From: Hydrangea macrophylla
Lineage: Eukaryota > Streptophyta > Magnoliopsida > Cornales > Hydrangeaceae
DNA: 64,000 nt
Assembly: GCA_033977485.1 (NCBI GenBank)
Contig: CM066982.1
Span: 31,412,218-31,476,217, forward strand
Reading direction: 5' to 3'
The notes under the pieces: model-generated
Told to the model about the DNA's origin: nothing
Databases searched by the model: none
The model's input: only the letters and a program-made list of their open reading frames with translations
Shown: in pieces, positions 44,947 through 56,196 of the stretch
Position numbering within the stretch: the stretch's first letter is position 1
How the letters are laid out: every line of letters begins with the position of its first letter
Program-made: the position numbers and the translations under genes

Positions 44947-46160
44947 TTAACCTACCAAGCATCCAAATATCCTTCCTTCTTCTGCTTCAACAGGTTGAAC
45001 CCCAAACTCTACCATCATCTCAACAGTTTGCCACTCTCTAATCATAGGTAAAGCAATAGTGCTGTGAGGCTTTCGGCTTAAAGCATCAGCTACTACATTA
45101 GCCTTACCAGGGTGGTACTGTAATATGAAGTCAAAATCATTCAACAACTCCATCCACCGTCTCTACCTCATGTTAAGCTGCTTCTGCGAGAATAGATTTC
45201 AAGCTCTTATGATCAGAAAATAGGTCAAACTGCTCTCCAAATAAATAGTGTCTCCATATCTTGAGTGCAAACACAATGGCTGCCAACTATAGATCATGTG
45301 TCGAGTAGTTCTTCTCATGCAAGTTTAGCTGCCTAGATCCATAAGCAATCACTTTTCCATTTTCATGAACACACACCCTAAACCTTGATATAAAGCATCG
45401 CTATAGATAACAAATCTTTCTCCATTTCTCGAAATAGCTAGCACTGGCGCAGAGTCAATTTCTCTTTCAACTCTTGACAAGCGTATTGGTGCTCATCTTG
45501 CCATTTAAACTCGGTCTCCTTCTTCATCAAACTAGTGAGTGGGGCTATAATCTTTGAAAATCCTTCTAAAAAGCGACGATAATACACAGCTAACCTAAGA
45601 AAACTTCTAATCTCCAAAGCATATTTAGGTCGGCTCCAATTCAACATTGCATCGGTCTTCACAGATTCAACTGAGATACCTTTTTGAGAAACATGTCCCA
45701 AGATCTTTACTTCCTTGAGCCAAAACTCGCACTTGCTGAACTTGGCAACAAGCTGGATGTCTCTAAGGGTCTGTAAGGCAATCTTCAAATGCTTCTCATG
45801 CTCTTCCATAGTCTTCGAGTAGATCAAGATATCGCTGATAAAAATAATAATGAACTGATATAGATAAGGTTTGAATACTCTATTCATCAAATCCATGTAC
45901 ACCGCTGGGGCATTGATCAAACTAAATGGCATAACCAGGAACTCATAATGCCCATACCTCAAGCGAAAAGCTGTCTTTGTCACATCTTCTTCTCGAACAA
46001 GTAATTGATGATACACGGATTGTAGATTAATCTTTAAAAACACTACAGCTCTATGCAATTGATCAAACAGATTCTATCCATGGTAGTGGATACTTATTCT
46101 TAATTGTAACCTTGTTTAACTCTTTATAATCTATGCAGAGTCACATTGATCCATCCTTTT
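44947..46160 (-). pseudogene. Chromovirus RT and RNase H, broken
   Basis: 46058-45438 (206 codons) reads [39 protein letters not shown] and [24 protein letters not shown] sequence. In family terms the first catalytic aspartate is N (KIN) and the FIDD box is FISD. 45153-44947 holds the RNase H end ([20 protein letters not shown]). Stops separate the two. The element cannot copy itself. Confidence 0.85.
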
Positions 46161-46930
46161 TCTTAATAAACAACACTGGTGCTCCCTACGGTGAAGTGCT
46201 AAGTCTAATGAATCCAAGGTTCTCCAGTTCTTGAATTTGCTTACTCAACCCTTGCATCTCTATTGGCACTATATGATATGATACGAAGTCTTTGATATTG
46301 GTGATGTCCCTGTCATTCGCTAAATGCCGAAGTTAATCTCTCGTTTCAGGGGGTAAACCAGAGATATCTCAGAATACGTCCTTAAACTCTCATACCACTG
46401 GAATCTGAGCGGTAGTAGTCTCTATTTTTGTGCTTTCTATTATAACCAGATGGGCAGTGAGAAATGCATCGCTTAACGTATTACACTAGAAGATGAATGA
46501 TTGTGCTCCTAGTAATGCAAAGGAAATTATTTTACTAATGCAGTCTAATTTGGTACTGAATTTTGTTAACCAGCCGATTCATAAGATTACATCGAACTCT
46601 TTCATCGATAGATCTATTAGATCTATAGGTAACTCTCGATTGTCTAGAATCAGCACACACTCCTTGCACACTCTTCCCAATTTTATAGTGATGCCTAAGG
46701 GTGAAATCGCATTCAAAGCTACGTCGAGGTTCTGAGGTTCTATCCCTAATTCCTTTACGACTCTTTGTGCTATAAACGAATTTGTGGCTCCAGTATCAAA
46801 TAAGACTGATGCACGACTGTTACAAAAGGTAAGTGTACCTTTGAGGTTTTACTGTTCAGCATCATCGAACCCTACTCCTCCTGGAATAATAGCATTGACA
46901 CAGGCTAAATTGGTCTGTGCTGCTAGCTTA
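46161..46930 (-). pseudogene. Chromovirus protease region and RT start, broken
   Basis: Minus-strand reading near 46820-46740 (ATNSFIAQRVVKELGIEPQN) matches the protease-domain flap region of Ty3/gypsy pol, and near 46300-46150 the RT start can be followed. The frames are interrupted, and active-site residues cannot be assigned with confidence. Confidence 0.6.
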
Positions 46931-46938
46931 GTCTCTAC

Positions 46939-48310
46939 TTACTTGCGGATAAAGCAATCTCTGTTGAAATGACCCTTCCTACCACAAGAGAAACAGACAA
47001 TGTCTTGTTGCTTGTTGCTTATGGGTTCTCTACAATCTCTTGACACATGTCTCGGTATCCCACAATTGAAGCACACAATAGGGTTATATTCTTGTGTAGG
47101 TACTCCTAATGCAAGTATTGTGCCAGGAAATTGAGCTTGTGCTTGCGGAGGATTGGGCACTTGTCCTCTTAGACCATTCTATTACCCTTCACTCTAGCAT
47201 TACGATACTAGTTTGGGTGGCCACGATTGGGGCGACTGGCTGCCTTGAATGCAAATTGGTTCTGCTACTGGCTCCCATACGTAGTCTCCAAATTAGAAGC
47301 TAACTCTACCAAATTCTCAATTGGTTGCATCACAAAACTCATGGCCTTAAATAGTCATCTCTAGCCCACGCAGATATCTCTTATTCTTCTTCTTTAGAGT
47401 ATCTATTAGATGTGGATCAAAAGGGGACAACCTTTCAAATGCGACCGTATACTCTTGAAAAGTCTTGGTTCCTTAGACCAAATCCATGAATTATTTCTCC
47501 TTCTTCTCTCTCTTAGACGTAGGAAAATACTTCTGGATAAACATGGTCTTGAACTCTTCCCAACTCAAACATCTGATAGCTTATTCTCCCAAAGTGTCTA
47601 TCTGAGCTACCCACCATTCTATAGCGGAATAAGTAAGCTGAAACTATGCAAACCTCTTCTTGTTAGCATCTGAGCAATCCAAAGCTTTGAAATATGACTC
47701 CATTTCCCTAATCTACTGCTTAGCTTTCAATGCTCCTGACACACTATCAAACTTTTCTGGGCATGAAACTCTAAATCTCTCCAATAACTTATCCCCAGTG
47801 GGTCTCGACGGAGGAGGCGGAGGATAATGATGACACCTTGCTTATCGCCAATGTGTTCCAACCTTCGAAGAAATCTTTCACACTCTGGTAGGGTCTAGTC
47901 CTTCATGTATCGGTTCGCGGATGGTCCGACTCTATTGTGGTTGTTACAAATCACTCTAACCATCTTAGATCTATGTATAAGTATCCATATTGGCACAATA
48001 ATTTCTCAAATTAGACTACTGCCTTTAGAAGATTGTCCAGAGGTGTTCACTGCCCAAAATCGAATGTCATCATATACACATATACTATTTATACTCATGG
48101 GATGCAATCACATATGGGAATATCGAGAAACAGAATGCTAGATGCAATGAGATGTGAATGATGAAAGAAAGAATAATGAAAGTCATGGTATGCAACTTAT
48201 GTCATGAAGCAGCACTAGAAGTCTTCATCAAATTGGTGTCGTAACTACATAAATGTCATTCTAGTGAGGTAATCTTATAGTTCATAACTTAATGTAGGAC
48301 AATCATAAGC
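46939..48310 (-). pseudogene. Chromovirus gag with two CCHC knuckles
   Basis: 47160-46939 reads CFNCGIPRHVSRDC and CFSCGRKGHFNRDC, two CX2CX4HX4C zinc knuckles that bind RNA. Upstream (towards 48300), fragments of the retrotransposon gag domain are visible (MFIQKYFPTSKREKK-like and FMDLV near 47560-47470), with many stops. The primer-binding site lies at 48320-48337, so this is the first gene of the element. Confidence 0.75.
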
Positions 48311-48319
48311 ACAACTAAA

Positions 48320-48337
48320 CCTAGTGCTCTGATACCA
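48320..48337 (-). other. Primer-binding site, initiator tRNA-Met type
   Basis: The minus strand reads TGGTATCAGAGCACTAGG, nine bases inside the LTR end. Confidence 0.8.
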
Positions 48338-49839
48338 AACAAACCCTGTTACACCCCAGCATTGCGATAATTAAGGAAAGTAGGCTTCCTTATCGGACTT
48401 ATAGGCTTGTAGCAAGTTACAGATCGCATGATTATCTAAACACCAACTTAATATAAATATCAGAGTAATAATAGTAGCAAAAATGTTCTAAGTTTAGCGA
48501 AAGAAACTTCAAAGTCTTGCAATTATCCATAATACATACTTATTTATTACATTCATCCCAAAATTAAAAGAAACAGAAGTTTAAGGCCAAACGGCCGATA
48601 ATAACAACAACACAATATATGATAGATAATAAAATTCTAAGTGGAAACCGAACAGCTTCAACACGAGCTCTTCTTCAACTGGAAAAGCCCCACCCTTCTC
48701 CGTTGATGTTCTCCTCCTGATGGTATTCTCCCTACGGAATAGCATCTCCAATCCCTGGAACTAAAGTAGCTGGACACGGATGTCCAAGACCACATGTTTG
48801 TCAGCTGAAAGCTAAGTGAAATACTACAAAGCACACACAATATGAACATATACACCATTTACGTTATCCTTTGGAAGTTAACGCAACGTCACGCATATTC
48901 TCGCCCAAAACCCAACATTCTTCCCAACTATGCAACCACATCAATACAACACTATACAATAGAACGTGCACGAATCTACCATGCTAATAAGTCACAACTT
49001 GACAGCACTAGCTTCTGTCACTCACAGCATAACACTGGCAGTACTAGCTTCTGCCCACGACCGCAACAACACTGAACCAATAGTACTAGCTTCTATCACA
49101 CTCCACACAACTCATTCTTGCTGACACTACTTATGATATACATGACCCTCTAACTCATTTGCATTCTTCCACATGGCCACACATGACCCTCAAATGCGAA
49201 GTATTGCCACACATGGCCTTGTAACTTATATGCATTCTTCCACACGACTACACATGACCCTCAAATGCAAATTACGGCCACACATGACCCTCTAATAACT
49301 GGCTTAGCCCATAATTGGCCTTAACTTGACCCAACACAACACAATCGACCATAACATACTGATGATTACACCTCATGAAACATAATACAACACAATTGAC
49401 GTCAGCAGTCACACAACTAATCCAAACATCCATGGAATAACCGGCGAGGTTATTTGACACAACCATGCTCACACATTCGTTAACATACTTATTCATTTTT
49501 AGTACATTATACACGTATTATTTTTTATTACATTGTTAGTTATTCGACCAAGTGCATTACTACTATTATCATTAAACTGATCATAATTAAAGTACTAGCA
49601 GAATTATAAAATCAACATGTTAAGAAGTTAACATCTACAACATGAACATATCGTTCGCTTCAACATTATCCTATACATGGATTACTATACTAAGCATGGT
49701 TTTGCTACATAAGCATAAAGTATAACTTGAGATAACATATGACAATCATACACGTACATATTCGTCGTACATAACTCAACGTACAACTAACAAAGTTCAT
49801 CGTACAACATATATAGCATGAAAACAAAAATCTTCAAAG

Positions 49840-49908
49840 TTGGAGTGCTCAGACCACTCAAGCACTCGAGGCTCGTAGCACTCGCACTTGCTCGAGCGCT
49901 AAGGGTTA
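49840..49908 (-). repeat. CTCGAGCGCT-type word array, downstream site (5' LTR)
   Basis: GTGCTCAGACCACTCAAGCA, CTCGAGGCTCGTAGCACTCG and TTGCTCGAGCGCTAAGG. It differs from 42515-42565 in number and order of words more than the flanking LTR sequence does. Confidence 0.65.
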
Positions 49909-50549
49909 GTAGTTTCTAGCAGTTTGTTTCACTTCATAATATAGCTACAAGTTTTAAAACAAAACTTTGAAATCTCTACTTAAAACTCACATGCAACTTG
50001 TAAGTCAGCTTGACATGTTCATATACACATTATGTATGAATTGAAGTGCTCACGATGAGATCAAAAGAAAATGGATGATCGTTTATGCATCATTTATAGC
50101 AAAGAATGAAATGATGATATTTTTGATGCAAGATCATGTTCAATACTCACATGTAACCAAATTTACAGATTATTACATGTATAAAAACATGAAGTATGTG
50201 AGTTGTAATACTCACAAAGTAATTAAGATGAAATAGATGATGAAATGTTGAGAAAGATGATGATGTTGATAATGAATATGAGCTTGATCCCCCAAAATTT
50301 CTAATTCAAACTTTGATCTTTTACTTCTTTAGCTCCAGAGCTCCTTAAAGTTAAAATATGTGTGTATTTGTGTGCAAGAGAGTGAATGGATCATGATTCC
50401 ATGGACATGAAAGAAAAAATCCAAGAATTCTCTCTAACTCTCTATAGCTCTCTATTTCTATATCTCTATTTTTGGATTGAGAAAATAAAAGAAATGTTGG
50501 GTATTTATAGATTTTTCAAAGTCCAGAGGCAAAATAGTCTTTTCATACC

Positions 50550-50605
50550 TTTTTAGCTCGAGTGCTTGCGGCTTGATCGCTCGTGCGTCTAGAGTGCTCG
50601 GGTTT
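50550..50605 (-). repeat. CTCGAGTGCT-type word array upstream of TATA box (5' LTR)
   Basis: AGCTCGAGTGCTTGCGGCTT, GATCGCTCGTGCG and TAGAGTGCTCGGG lie about 40-95 bp upstream of the TATA box in element orientation. Confidence 0.65.
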
Positions 50606-50810
50606 AATAAAACAAGGAAGGTTTGTTTTATTTTAAAATGATTTATGCTATGTTATGCATGAACACCCATGTAATGTCAAGCATTCTCGAAATCTCATTT
50701 ACTTATAGATAATGTCAACAATACATATTCAAAAATTACATATACTCACATACATATATATATACATACACGTCCACATACATATACACTTACACACACA
50801 CTGCCTTGGG

Positions 50811-50860
50811 GAGAGGGAGAAGGAGAAGGAGAAGGAGAAGGAGAAGGAGAAGAAGAAGAG
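50811..50860 (+). repeat. GGAGAA microsatellite
   Basis: A run of GGAGAA units, followed by a purine-rich tract to about 50945. Confidence 0.85.
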
Positions 50861-51112
50861 AAACAATGGAAGAAGGAGAAAAGAAAAAGAAAAGGGAAAG
50901 AAAGGAAAAATAGAAAAGAGAAGGAGAGAAAGAGGAGAGAGAAAGCTTGGCCACCATAGCTTCCACATACCCACACAGACACTAAGTGAGTTCTAAACTC
51001 ACTTTGGCCTTTTCATAAGATGTTTTATGAGTTTTAAAGAAGGAAAGACGCAGCTAACATGTCCCTTGGATGTTTAACTTCTTGACTGTCATTCTCACTA
51101 GAGAGGATAAAG

Positions 51113-51325
51113 TCCCAATTAATTGGGATAGTTCCCAATCAATTTTGATGGAACCCAATCGATTGGACATTTCGTAATCGATTGCCAATATTTGCAATCG
51201 ATTAGCATTAGATGACTCCCAATCAATTTCCAAGGTGTGCAATCGATTGGTATTATTTGGGATCCAAATCGAATGTTATAGTTCTTATCCTAATCGATTG
51301 GCCCATTGTCCTAATCAATTAGAAG
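51113..51325 (+). repeat. Self-complementary word array (CCAATCGATTGG type) in Tekay LTR
   Basis: About nine words: CCCAATTAATTGGG, CCCAATCAATTTT, CCCAATCGATTGG, GTAATCGATTGC, GCAATCGATTAGC, CCCAATCAATTTCC, GCAATCGATTGG, CTAATCGATTGGCC and CTAATCAATTAG. Spacing is 8-25 bp. The word differs from those of the other two Tekay elements in the window. Confidence 0.8.
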
Positions 51326-52285
51326 TTATAGAACATGGATAATTTCTATTATTTATTATATGAGTTGTTCAATTGTTCATATATTGTTTTATACTTTCTA
51401 TATGCAACTTTGGGATAATCAGGGATAGTGTGACATCAAGGATAGTTGATTTAAGGATAAAGGATTTAAAAGTTATGACGTTAGATAATGCAGTAGTCGT
51501 AAATCAGTTTGATATTCGTTTCACTTCAATCAGAGTAGTCAGGCCACAATGGAAAGTCATGTATTAGCATTAGTATAAAACTTAGATAGGTTTGATAAGT
51601 TCAGCGATTCGTACGTGGGTAGACACTTGGTCATGATATGTCCTTAAAAATAGTGTGCTATGAATATGTCCTTTAAAGCAGTGGGCTGGACCAAGTCATC
51701 ATACGATAGCCAGGTAATCCATGATATGTCCTTAAAAGCAGTGGGCAGTTATGTCCTCAAGAGTAGTAGACTGGGATCACTGGTAGACATCGCTAAGTTA
51801 TGGCAATAGATTGATATGCCTTGTTTCAAGCGTTGTTTTCCTGACATGCAGTGGGCTATGAACATGTCCTTATAAGCAGAGGCATGGATTGACATGGTGT
51901 CCATGATACGCACTGGGCTGGGAACATGTCCTTAAAAGCGGTGGATGGAATGATGGTATATCCATAAAAGTTGAACAATTGAGTCTGTTCTTTTAGTCAA
52001 GAGTATATGGTTATTATCAGTGTTAGGATAATAAGACAATAATGATTTAGTTAATGATGGTTCTAATAAAGAGAAGATACTATTTAGTAGAATCTTTAGG
52101 GATCTTATACTTTAGGGATCGTATATATAATGAGTGTAGTTTTTATTACTATTATCTTTATCTCCTTGTTGTTTAGTACTTTATGGTGTGGACAATTCAG
52201 TGACTTCACCAATCATTCCCTATGGACACAAAAAGGAAATTTATTTTTCTCTATTTTTGTCATTCCGAGGGCATGACAGGATTTT

Positions 52286-52304
52286 TGGTATCAAAGCCTA
52301 GGTT
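52286..52304 (+). other. Primer-binding site, initiator tRNA-Met type
   Basis: TGGTATCAAAGCCTAGGTT, seven bases after the LTR end. Confidence 0.75.
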
Positions 52305-52424
52305 GATACTTTTGCTCACTAATTGTTCCACACCATCTGGTCCTAGAACTTTTGAGATCCCTGAGACATAAGTTTTAAGATTAGTTCGTTGTTCTGATGT
52401 TGTATAGTTTCTGTGTAGGTTAGC

Positions 52425-53220
52425 ATGGATCCAAACTTTCATAAGTTTATGGATGATACCTACGGAGGACATATTATCTATGGGGATACCTTGGAGCCAG
52501 CTGATCCAGAGTTGCACCATGAGTGCATACGCCATATAGCTAGTCAGTACTTAGAGGAGGATGTACGGAGAGCCCTATATATTGACAGACGGACTCATCC
52601 GACTGAGATTCGTATGGATGTGTATCATTACACGAGGAGGATGAGGATCATGTCAAGGATATAGAGCCCGAGGATGAGGATCATGACGAGGTGTGGACGG
52701 AAATGGAGAGGAAGAACCCTTAGACAATAATGAAGAGCCAGAGTATGAGCCTAAGAAGGACTCGAAGGAGCCAGAGGATGATCCAGAGGAGGATCTAAAG
52801 GGCCTAGACCCAATTGATATAGATGTTGTAGTAGGGGAGGGCATCCTAGATGCAGAGGGCAATCCACCGGAGGAGGATGCCATAATACCAGAGGCACTGA
52901 TAGGGCCTATAGCACAGATGGCAGCAGTATGGGTTATAGAGATGGTCATATAGACAGACGAATTTGTTCTAGGAGAGGTTGAGTTAGTAGAAGCTATCAA
53001 AATAGCCAAGGGAGTTGTTATTGTAGCCATCGATACTGCCGAGCCATCAGTGGACATTATGGATGATGATGGTGATGATGAGATGATTGAAGACTGGGAT
53101 GTTGGGATTATGATGAGAGATCTTAACGCACCTTTAGAGGATGATGATTTACTCGAGGAGATTAACATTGCATCCGAGGATGAGGCACCACCGGTGGGAT
53201 CAGGCATGGATGACTTTTGA
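52425..53220 (+). pseudogene. Acidic ORF between primer-binding site and gag
   Basis: From ATG 52425 a 79-codon frame reads MDPNFHKFMDDTYGGHIIYG and HIASQYLEEDVRRALYIDRR. After a frame change, 52693-53220 is strongly acidic (EEEPLDNNEEPEYEPKKDSK, PSVDIMDDDGDDEMIEDWD) with one TAG near 52951, ending GSGMDDF. Together this is a remnant of a protein of about 260 residues upstream of gag. I do not recognise the family. Chromoviruses usually have only gag-pol, so an extra upstream ORF is notable; it could also be part of the gag N-terminus in another splice form. Confidence 0.5.
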
Positions 53221-53613
53221 GTCAGGATATTTAGCATTTATATTTTCCATTATATATCAACACATGTCCACTTTACTTTTTTGGATTTCAAGGATAGCTA
53301 TTTGACCATAACTCTTTTATATAGTTAGCAGCCACTAGTAGTGGCACTATAAATAGTTGACTTTAGTACTTGTACTATCTCGTGTCCCATGCAGTATATA
53401 GTTTGGCTAGTGAGTACTACGCAGTACATCATTCGATATATATATGAGTACTACTTTTGGAGATATTGTGATATGATTCTAATTTTGTTATGTGCTTATG
53501 ATTTAGAATTAATAGTTTGTCATGTTTATTGTTTTATCTTGATTTTGGTTTCTTCGTGAAGTTTGTAAGCTAATCGATAGGTATTTTGTAGGTACACTAC
53601 ACATAAGGTCACT
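53221..53613 (+). other. Non-coding spacer before gag
   Basis: No coding frame. A TTTTGTAG|GTAC acceptor-like site at 53586-53593 lies about 20 bp before the gag ATG. Confidence 0.4.
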
Positions 53614-53959
53614 ATGGTAGGAGCTAAGAGGAATCAACCACGTATGGGAGCACCTATTTCGGAGGGTATAGGCCCATTAGGTGTTTTTGAAGCCTTCATA
53701 CAATGGATGGAGCATGTTGGAGATAACTATAACCATGCTACTCACCAACAGCCTGTCTAACACCCTGTTGCACCACCTCCACCAAGGCAAACTAGCAATA
53801 AGTTGCTAAAACATTTCCATGCTCTACCCCCAAAGAAGTTTGATGGATTGACAGACCCATGGAAGGCGGAACAATGGCTTCGTGAGATGGAGTATAATGA
53901 GCAAGACAAGCGATGCATGTCCATTTTTCAGTTAACCTATGTCACCGCTAACTAGTGGT
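53614..53959 (+). pseudogene. Chromovirus gag, N-terminal part
   Basis: From ATG 53614 it reads MVGAKRNQPRMGAPISEGIG, then, after a TAA at about 53758, PPPRQTSNKLLKHFHALPPK and KFDGLTDPWKAEQWLREMEY, the start of the Ty3/gypsy gag domain. A TAG occurs at 53953, just before the copia LTR interrupts the gene. It would encode the particle protein. Confidence 0.8.
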
Positions 53960-54188
53960 TGTTGGGTTTATGCCCTCAAACCACTACTTTATGAATGAGA
54001 CATTAGCATTTTAATATATGGATATCAGCTTTACATTTCATTGTGTATGTTTCTTTCATGAGATGATTATTTAATCCATAAGTATCATAGTAAGTGATTC
54101 GTGTGTGTTTGAGAAACATACAAGCGAGATACGAATTACTATTCTTTTATTCTTAGAACTTGTCACAGTGGATGATGAGACTGGGTAT
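53960..54188 (+). mobile_element. Copia LTR fragment, first 229 bp
   Basis: TGTTGGGTTTATGCCCTCAA and the next 200 bp follow the LTR at 39818 closely (TAATATATGGATATCAGCTT, CGAGATACGAATTACTATTC, ATGATGAGACTGG). The match stops where a minus-strand Tekay LTR begins; the remainder should continue beyond the window. Confidence 0.85.
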
Positions 54189-56151
54189 ATATCACGCCCC
54201 GACGTAGCATAAATAAGGAAAGCGTTTAATTTCCTTTATGGACCCGTAGGTCGCGACAGTTTGAAGGATGGATTCCGTCCCAAACGTCAAACAACAAAAC
54301 ATAATAATCAGAGTAAAGCAATCAAGGCTTACAAAAATTTTTCTAACTTATTACATCTTATGAACCGGGGTCAACTAAGGCACAGACCGCCTTGAAAATA
54401 AAATAATAACTTAGTGTTGGTTACAGTCATCCTTAAAACCAAACAGACCTTAAACACAAAACAGACAAAAACAGAAACTGTCAGAACTCGCGCGCGCGGG
54501 CCGCTCGCGCGAAGTGTCGCTCGCGCGGGCCGCTCGCGCGATATGCCCATTTTCCTTTTATAATATAACTTTTCTGTCTGCCCGAGAAAGCCAAGGTCGC
54601 GCGCGCGGATCGCTCGCGCGAAGGGGTTCTCGCGCGACCCTCGCTCGCGCGACCAGCCAATTTTCAATTATATATATATAAACTCTTACGTCTGCCCTGG
54701 GAAGCATACCTCGCGCGCGCGGGCCGCTCGCGCGAGGGGTCGCTCGCACGGGCCGCTCGCGCGATTCCTCGCGCGCGCGATCACGGCGCGAGATGAAGCT
54801 GAGGCTTCATCTTCTCCGCAGGAACTGTTCTGTTTCAGCAAAACAGGGGTCTTTTTGACCCATTTCCATTCTGTTAGTATATATGTCCTATTATATATGG
54901 ATCTCTTTGTTTTTCAACAAGGATTCCAAATATGAGATCAATTTTACAAGATTCAAATCATAACTCTCCAATTTTAAGAAAAACTAAAACATGTCAAAAC
55001 TTAATTTCTAATATACTTTGTGGTATGAACAAATTAGACTCTATTACTTCGAACATAGCATATATGATGTAAGATCTTTCATAATCATCTCTAAAAATGA
55101 ATTTAGATTAATGTTTGAAAATCTTGATTTCAAGCTATGAACTTTCATACGTAGGATCAACAATGGTGTATTACAAAATTAAACAAACAAACAGTAAATA
55201 GACATGTAATTACATTCTTAGTGAGTTAGTAATACTCACTGAGTTCAAGAATGAAGAGTTTGTTGAGAAAGAATGACCAATAAAGAAAATTCCAATGAAC
55301 TATAGCTATGGTGATCAAGCTTTGGTTATGGAATGAAGCTTCTCTTACTAGAATTTCAGCAACTCTCAAGCTCTCTCTCTGTGCAAGTATATTGTGCAGT
55401 TTGTGAATGTGTGGTGTATAAATAAACACAAGTATTGAACTTGGAGGCCAAGTAAGAATTAAAAACTCACTTAGCACTCTCTAATTGAGTTAATCAAACT
55501 TTAAACTCTCTAAAAGACAGCATATATACATACGTATATAGCATATATGCACAGATATATGCCCCAAGTTTAAGCCAAAGGCCATGGATAGGTGTATAGG
55601 GGTCAAATGGGGTTTGTTTGGGAATTTAGCTTATGGCACAACATTTGCACATATAAGTTGTATGTTCCCAAACAAGGCACAAGGCAATCATCACTTGCCA
55701 TAATTGGAAATAAAGTAAATGTCCAAATCGGTCACTTCCAAAATCTGTGGAAGTTAAACACAACATGGACAGTTTTGGACATAAACTGGTATTTTCGGGG
55801 CGCGGTGGTCACCACAAAAATACAGGAAATTCATTTTAACGTAAGAATTGATTTTCTGGTTTTATAAAAATACTGATTGAGTTAATAGAAGTTATTTTCA
55901 CCGTTTTGAAATACAGATTTTGAAATCCACACAGGTATTACTAACTTTTGTAAAATTGCAGTTTGGCCCCCAATAAACTTTAAATGTGAATTAGATAAGA
56001 AATAGATGTTCCAAACAAGTGACTGAAATTAAAGTAAAAGCAGACCATGCTAATTGAATTTAAATATGCCAATGCAAATACGCATAAATTAAATATGGAC
56101 ATGAATTTTATTTTTTATTTTTTAAATTAAATGGAAATGCAGGTTATTACA
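54189..56151 (-). repeat. 3' LTR of the younger Tekay element
   Basis: On the minus strand it starts TGTAATAACCTGC and ends CTACGTCGGGGCGTGAT. The left border is fixed to a few bases by the break in copia similarity. It contains the CG-word array 54488-54795. Confidence 0.8.
54488..54795 (-). repeat. CG-word array in Tekay LTR
   Basis: Seven or more units of the type CGCGCGCGCGGGCCGC plus CTCGCGCGA occur, in three clusters at about 54488-54546, 54597-54652 and 54709-54790. CpG is intact in almost all units. The unit is nearly the same as in the Athila LTR at 58124, although the two elements are of different Ty3/gypsy lineages. Confidence 0.85.
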
Positions 56152-56164
56152 CCCTTCCTCCCTT
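56152..56164 (-). other. Polypurine tract of the younger Tekay element
   Basis: The minus strand reads AAGGGAGGAAGGG next to the LTR start. Confidence 0.8.
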
Positions 56165-56196
56165 AAACAGGATTTCGTCCCCGAAATCAAGACTGA

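Larger units (their letters stand above)
41326..50743 (-). mobile_element. Tekay-type chromovirus, decayed, with both LTRs
   Basis: Two direct LTR copies, 41326-43459 and 48347-50743, flank an interior with gag zinc knuckles, RT, RNase H, integrase and a chromodomain-like end, all minus strand. The left LTR lacks about 331 bp at its left end (junction with the copia LTR), and the right LTR lacks about 35 bp at its right end. A TGGTATCAGAGCACTAGG primer-binding site and a GGTGGTGGAGAGG polypurine tract are in place. Stops and frameshifts are frequent. Confidence 0.9.
48347..50743 (-). repeat. 5' LTR of the Tekay element, nearly complete
   Basis: It starts TGTTACACCCCAGC at 48347. Similarity to the other LTR stops at AAAAATTACATA, about 35 bp before the expected end. 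The TATA box is at 50502-50511 (minus). Word arrays lie at 49840-49908 and 50550-50605. Confidence 0.85.
50744..53959 (+). mobile_element. Tekay-type chromovirus, 5' part (plus strand)
   Basis: A 5' LTR (left border uncertain) ends GCATGACA at 52278. It is followed by TGGTATCAAAGCCTAGG at 52286, an unusual acidic ORF and the start of gag. Gag is cut at 53959 by a copia LTR. The rest of this element should lie to the right of the nested insertions, beyond the window. Confidence 0.75.

Noticed and set aside
50712..50996. Three overlapping frames over the GGAGAA tract
   Set aside because: They are products of the microsatellite; the K/E-rich and S/F/P-rich translations have no gene context.
52653..53237. 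Minus-strand 194-codon Ser-rich frame
   Set aside because: It is the complement of the acidic ORF; the Ser-rich reading follows from GAT/GAG codons on the other strand.
54371..54749. Minus-strand Arg/Ala-rich frames (also at 58068-58403)
   Set aside because: They are translations of the CG-word array (RARGSRER-type repeats), not proteins with other support.
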